From an uncultured delta proteobacterium (lineage in GTDB: Bacteria; Desulfobacterota; Syntrophorhabdia; Syntrophorhabdales; Syntrophorhabdaceae), in the NCBI GenBank assembly GCA_903872255.1, contig CAIQJW010000155.1:1-8049 (forward strand): a stretch of DNA of 8,049 nt, written 5' to 3'. Shown here piece after piece: positions 6,011-8,049 of this stretch (position 1 is its first letter; each line of letters starts with the position of its first letter). The notes under the pieces were generated by a model that saw only the letters and a list, made by a program, of their open reading frames with translations, was not told where the DNA came from and searched no databases. The translations under genes were made by a program, and so were the position numbers.

Positions 6011-6793
6011 TTATTTAAATTTGTGGTGTTCTTTGTTCTTTTCGTACAGTATCTTCAGTCCCTCAAGCGTCAGAAATTCATCAACCACGTCTATAGTTTC
6101 CGAGCCTTTATATATGAGACTCGAAAGACCGCCGGTCGCAATGACGAAAGGATCGGTCCTGACCTCCTGTTTCATTCTCTTGACTATGCCGTCAACCAGG
6201 CTGACGTATCCGTATGTGATGCCCGCCTGCATCGCCTGGACGGTATTCTTGCTTATGAGGGTCTTGGGTTGAACGAGTTCGACCCGGGGAAGCTTCGACG
6301 CGCGTTCGAAGAGGGCCTCGAGAGAGATAAGAATGCCCGGGGCGATCGAACCGCCCGCATACTCTCCTTTGGGGGTGATGTAATCAAACGTCGTGGCGGT
6401 ACCGAAATCCACGATGATGAGGGCTTTCTTATACTTGTCATAACCGGCGACAGCGTTAACGATCCTGTCCGCGCCCAGCTCGGTTGCGTTTTCATAGAGC
6501 ACCGGCATACCGGTCTTAATGCCGGGTTCGACGACGATCGGCATAATGCCGATATATTTTCTGCACACTATCTCAAAGGGAATAAGGAGCGGCGGAACAA
6601 CACATGACACTATGGCGCTGTGAATTTCACTTAACCGTATCTTCTCGATATAAAGAAGGCTATTGAGCAGAATGGCGTATTCATCGACCGTCTTGGTCAT
6701 GGCCGTCGACAATCTCCAGTGATTTACCAGTTTGCCTTCATGGTAAACGCCAAAAACGATGTTAGTATTTCCGATATCTATGACGAGTAGCAT
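6011..6793 (-). CDS. coaX: Type III pantothenate kinase
   Basis: This enzyme phosphorylates pantothenate with ATP, the first committed step of coenzyme A synthesis, in the cytoplasm. Type III enzymes typically need a monovalent cation and are not inhibited by CoA. The 260-residue length is normal. The phosphate loop DIGNTN is at 6-11 and GADRIVNAVA at 107-116, with Asp109 as the expected catalytic base. DFGTATTFD follows at 129-137, GGSIAPGI at 147-154 and TGG at 220-222; all ASKHA-fold motifs are intact. The ATG overlaps the birA TAA by one base (TAATG), so translation is probably coupled. AGGAG lies 13 bases upstream, a long spacing. Pairing with birA is common in bacteria and links two cofactor-acylation pathways. 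A hairpin follows the stop. Confidence 0.96.
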   Translation of the reverse strand: MLLVIDIGNTNIVFGVYHEGKLVNHWRLSTAMTKTVDEYAILLNSLLYIEKIRLSEIHSAIVSCVVPPLLIPFEIVCRKYIGIMPIVVEPGIKTGMPVLYENATELGADRIVNAVAGYDKYKKALIIVDFGTATTFDYITPKGEYAGGSIAPGILISLEALFERASKLPRVELVQPKTLISKNTVQAMQAGITYGYVSLVDGIVKRMKQEVRTDPFVIATGGLSSLIYKGSETIDVVDEFLTLEGLKILYEKNKEHHKFK

Positions 6794-7758
6794 TAGAAAT
6801 TCACGTCTCCTGCAAGGATTTTTTTCGTTGTGCCATTTATCTCCAGAAGAATAGCGCCGTCCCGGTCGATGCCCATCGCCCGTCCGGAATACACCTCGCC
6901 CATCTGGTTGATCTCGAGATATTTACCCCGGATCTGCGCCTTTTCTTCCCAGATATCACATATGGCACGAGGGCCGTCATTCTTGAAAACCCCATAATAT
7001 CGTTCAAGATTGGACAAGAGAATACCACACACACGCGGCCTTTCATACGTTTTTTTTGTCTCAACCAGAAAAGATGTCGCCTTCGCCTTGATCTCGGGGT
7101 CCATGTCTTTCATTTCCAGGTTTACGTTGAGCCCTATCCCTATCACAACGAAGCGGACCATATCGGCCTCTGTCGACAGCTCAATGAGCGTCCCGGATAT
7201 TTTTCTCGGGCCGACCAGCACGTCATTCGGCCATTTCAGCGTGGGCCTTAAGTCCGTTAATTGCAGAATAGTATCTGAAACGGCGAGCGATGACAAAAAT
7301 GTTATCGGGTAAACGACCGAAGGATGAACGGAAGGCCGCAGTATAACGGAAAGGTAGATGTTCGCGCCTTCGGGCGAAGACCATTTGCGGCCGAGCCTCC
7401 CCTTACCCTTGTTCTGGGATTCGGCAACAACGCAGGTGCCCTCAGGCTCGCCTCCCATAGCCTGGCTGAATGCAAAACTATTTGTTGAATCGAGGTTATC
7501 CCGGTGGATTATCTTAGATCCGATGTTCGGCGATGTCCTGTACCTGTCGATCTCCCACGCATAAAGCCTGTCAGGAGTAGTAACGAGCCTGTAACCCTTT
7601 CCCTTGGACTTATCGATATCATAGCCATAACGTTCAAGCTGATTCATATATTTCCAGACAGCAGTCCTCGATACGCCCAGTTTTCCGGCGATGTGATCGC
7701 CGGATATAAACCCTCCGGCATCACGCAGCTGTCTGAGCACTTCGCCGAGGTTATCCAT
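6793..7758 (-). CDS. birA: Bifunctional biotin-[acetyl-CoA-carboxylase] ligase / biotin operon repressor
   Basis: The enzyme activates biotin to biotinyl-AMP and attaches it to the biotin carrier domain of carboxylases. With its DNA-binding domain it can also repress biotin genes. The 321 residues match the two-function class. The N-terminal winged helix is at about 5-60 (ISGDHIAGKLGVSRTAVWKY). The ligase core has the biotinyl-AMP loop GKGRLGRKW at 118-126, LKWPNDV at 174-180, KISGTLIE at 186-193 with the catalytic-type Lys186, and GIGLNVN at 207-213. The small C-terminal SH3-like domain is at about 275-321 (YSGRAMGIDRDGAILLE). The ATG lies within the end of the EF-G frame (8-base overlap, ATGGATAA), with AGGA six bases upstream. 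No biotin synthesis genes or biotin operator are visible here. Confidence 0.95.
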   Translation of the reverse strand: MDNLGEVLRQLRDAGGFISGDHIAGKLGVSRTAVWKYMNQLERYGYDIDKSKGKGYRLVTTPDRLYAWEIDRYRTSPNIGSKIIHRDNLDSTNSFAFSQAMGGEPEGTCVVAESQNKGKGRLGRKWSSPEGANIYLSVILRPSVHPSVVYPITFLSSLAVSDTILQLTDLRPTLKWPNDVLVGPRKISGTLIELSTEADMVRFVVIGIGLNVNLEMKDMDPEIKAKATSFLVETKKTYERPRVCGILLSNLERYYGVFKNDGPRAICDIWEEKAQIRGKYLEINQMGEVYSGRAMGIDRDGAILLEINGTTKKILAGDVNF

Positions 7759-8049
7759 TTTCTATCCTGTCGTAATGGGAAAAATACATTGTGAACGATG
7801 CCCTTCCCTGCGAGAGCGACCGGATATCCGTGGAATATCCGAACATGTTCGTAAGGGGGGCATGCGCATCAACGACCGTGTATTTGTCCTTGGTTGTTAT
7901 ATTTGCGATCTGGCACCTGCGCGAATTGAGATCCGCTATTATATCGCCGAGAAACTCGTTCGGGACCGTCACCGTCAAAGACATGATGGGAACAAGCAGG
8001 ATTGGCCCTGCCTCACGGCACGCATCGCGAAAAGCATCGTATGCCGCCA
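7751..8049 (-). CDS. Elongation factor G family protein, C-terminal domain V (partial)
   Basis: Only the last 98 residues of an EF-G type GTPase are inside the window; the gene continues past the right edge. The visible part covers domain V: PILLVPIMSLTVTVPNEFLG, DIIADLNSRRCQI, APLTNMFGYSTDIRS and LSQGRASFTMYFSHY, ending with DRIENG. EF-G drives tRNA-mRNA translocation on the ribosome. The normally conserved Gly of the RRG(x)I turn is Cys here, and the tail stops soon after the HY motif, shorter than in main fusA proteins. This and its place beside birA suggest a second EF-G (EF-G2/FusA2-like) rather than the str-operon copy, but the GTPase domain is needed to tell. The TAA stop (7753-7751) overlaps the birA start. 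Confidence 0.88.
   Translation of the reverse strand, partial: AAYDAFRDACREAGPILLVPIMSLTVTVPNEFLGDIIADLNSRRCQIANITTKDKYTVVDAHAPLTNMFGYSTDIRSLSQGRASFTMYFSHYDRIENG

Noticed and set aside
5990..6607. 205-residue plus-strand frame opposite coaX.
   Set aside because: Antisense to a gene with all motifs of type III pantothenate kinase; its product is rich in Arg and Asp without domain pattern.

Overview
The window looks like ordinary chromosome of an anaerobic bacterium of medium G+C content. It carries a multi-cluster, selenocysteine-containing formate dehydrogenase and a mix of housekeeping genes. A soluble NuoG-like FdhA, a YihY protein with a C-terminal winged helix, a PqiC-type lipoprotein and the EF-G/birA/coaX order would fit Desulfobacterota, Nitrospirota or related Gram-negative anaerobes. 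This placement is an inference; no rRNA or other decisive marker is present. The outer-membrane-type lipoprotein argues for a diderm cell.

Left part (1-2805): the last 15 codons of a plus-strand gene that reads like an FKBP-type prolyl isomerase converge on a minus-strand formate dehydrogenase gene. A strong intrinsic terminator lies between them. The dehydrogenase looks like two open frames (1747-2805 and 106-1698), but these are one 899-residue selenoprotein. The UGA at 1749-1747 sits in the conserved active-site context H-C-A-R-L-U-H-S and is followed at the correct distance by a bacterial SECIS hairpin with a GGUCU loop. No electron-transfer partner subunit (NuoE/NuoF-like) lies on either side.

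Middle (2806-5250): an AT-rich 334-base divergent intergenic region holds a probable fdhA promoter overlapped by a long inverted repeat, plus a second short palindrome. A plus-strand yihY-family membrane protein gene follows. Next comes a very short minus-strand frame with a clear signal peptide, probably a gene remnant or a small secreted protein. A universal stress protein gene with a strong extended -10 promoter and a full Shine-Dalgarno site follows.

Right part (5250-8049), all on the minus strand: the C-terminus of an EF-G-type translation factor, birA (biotin ligase/repressor) and coaX (type III pantothenate kinase) overlap by 8 and 1 bases and so form one translationally coupled operon. 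A hairpin lies directly after coaX. A separate PqiC-like lipoprotein gene then has its own near-consensus sigma-70 promoter.

The best-supported special feature is the selenocysteine recoding of fdhA, a known type of system. I see no phage, transposon, CRISPR array, RNA gene or clearly new multi-gene system in the window.
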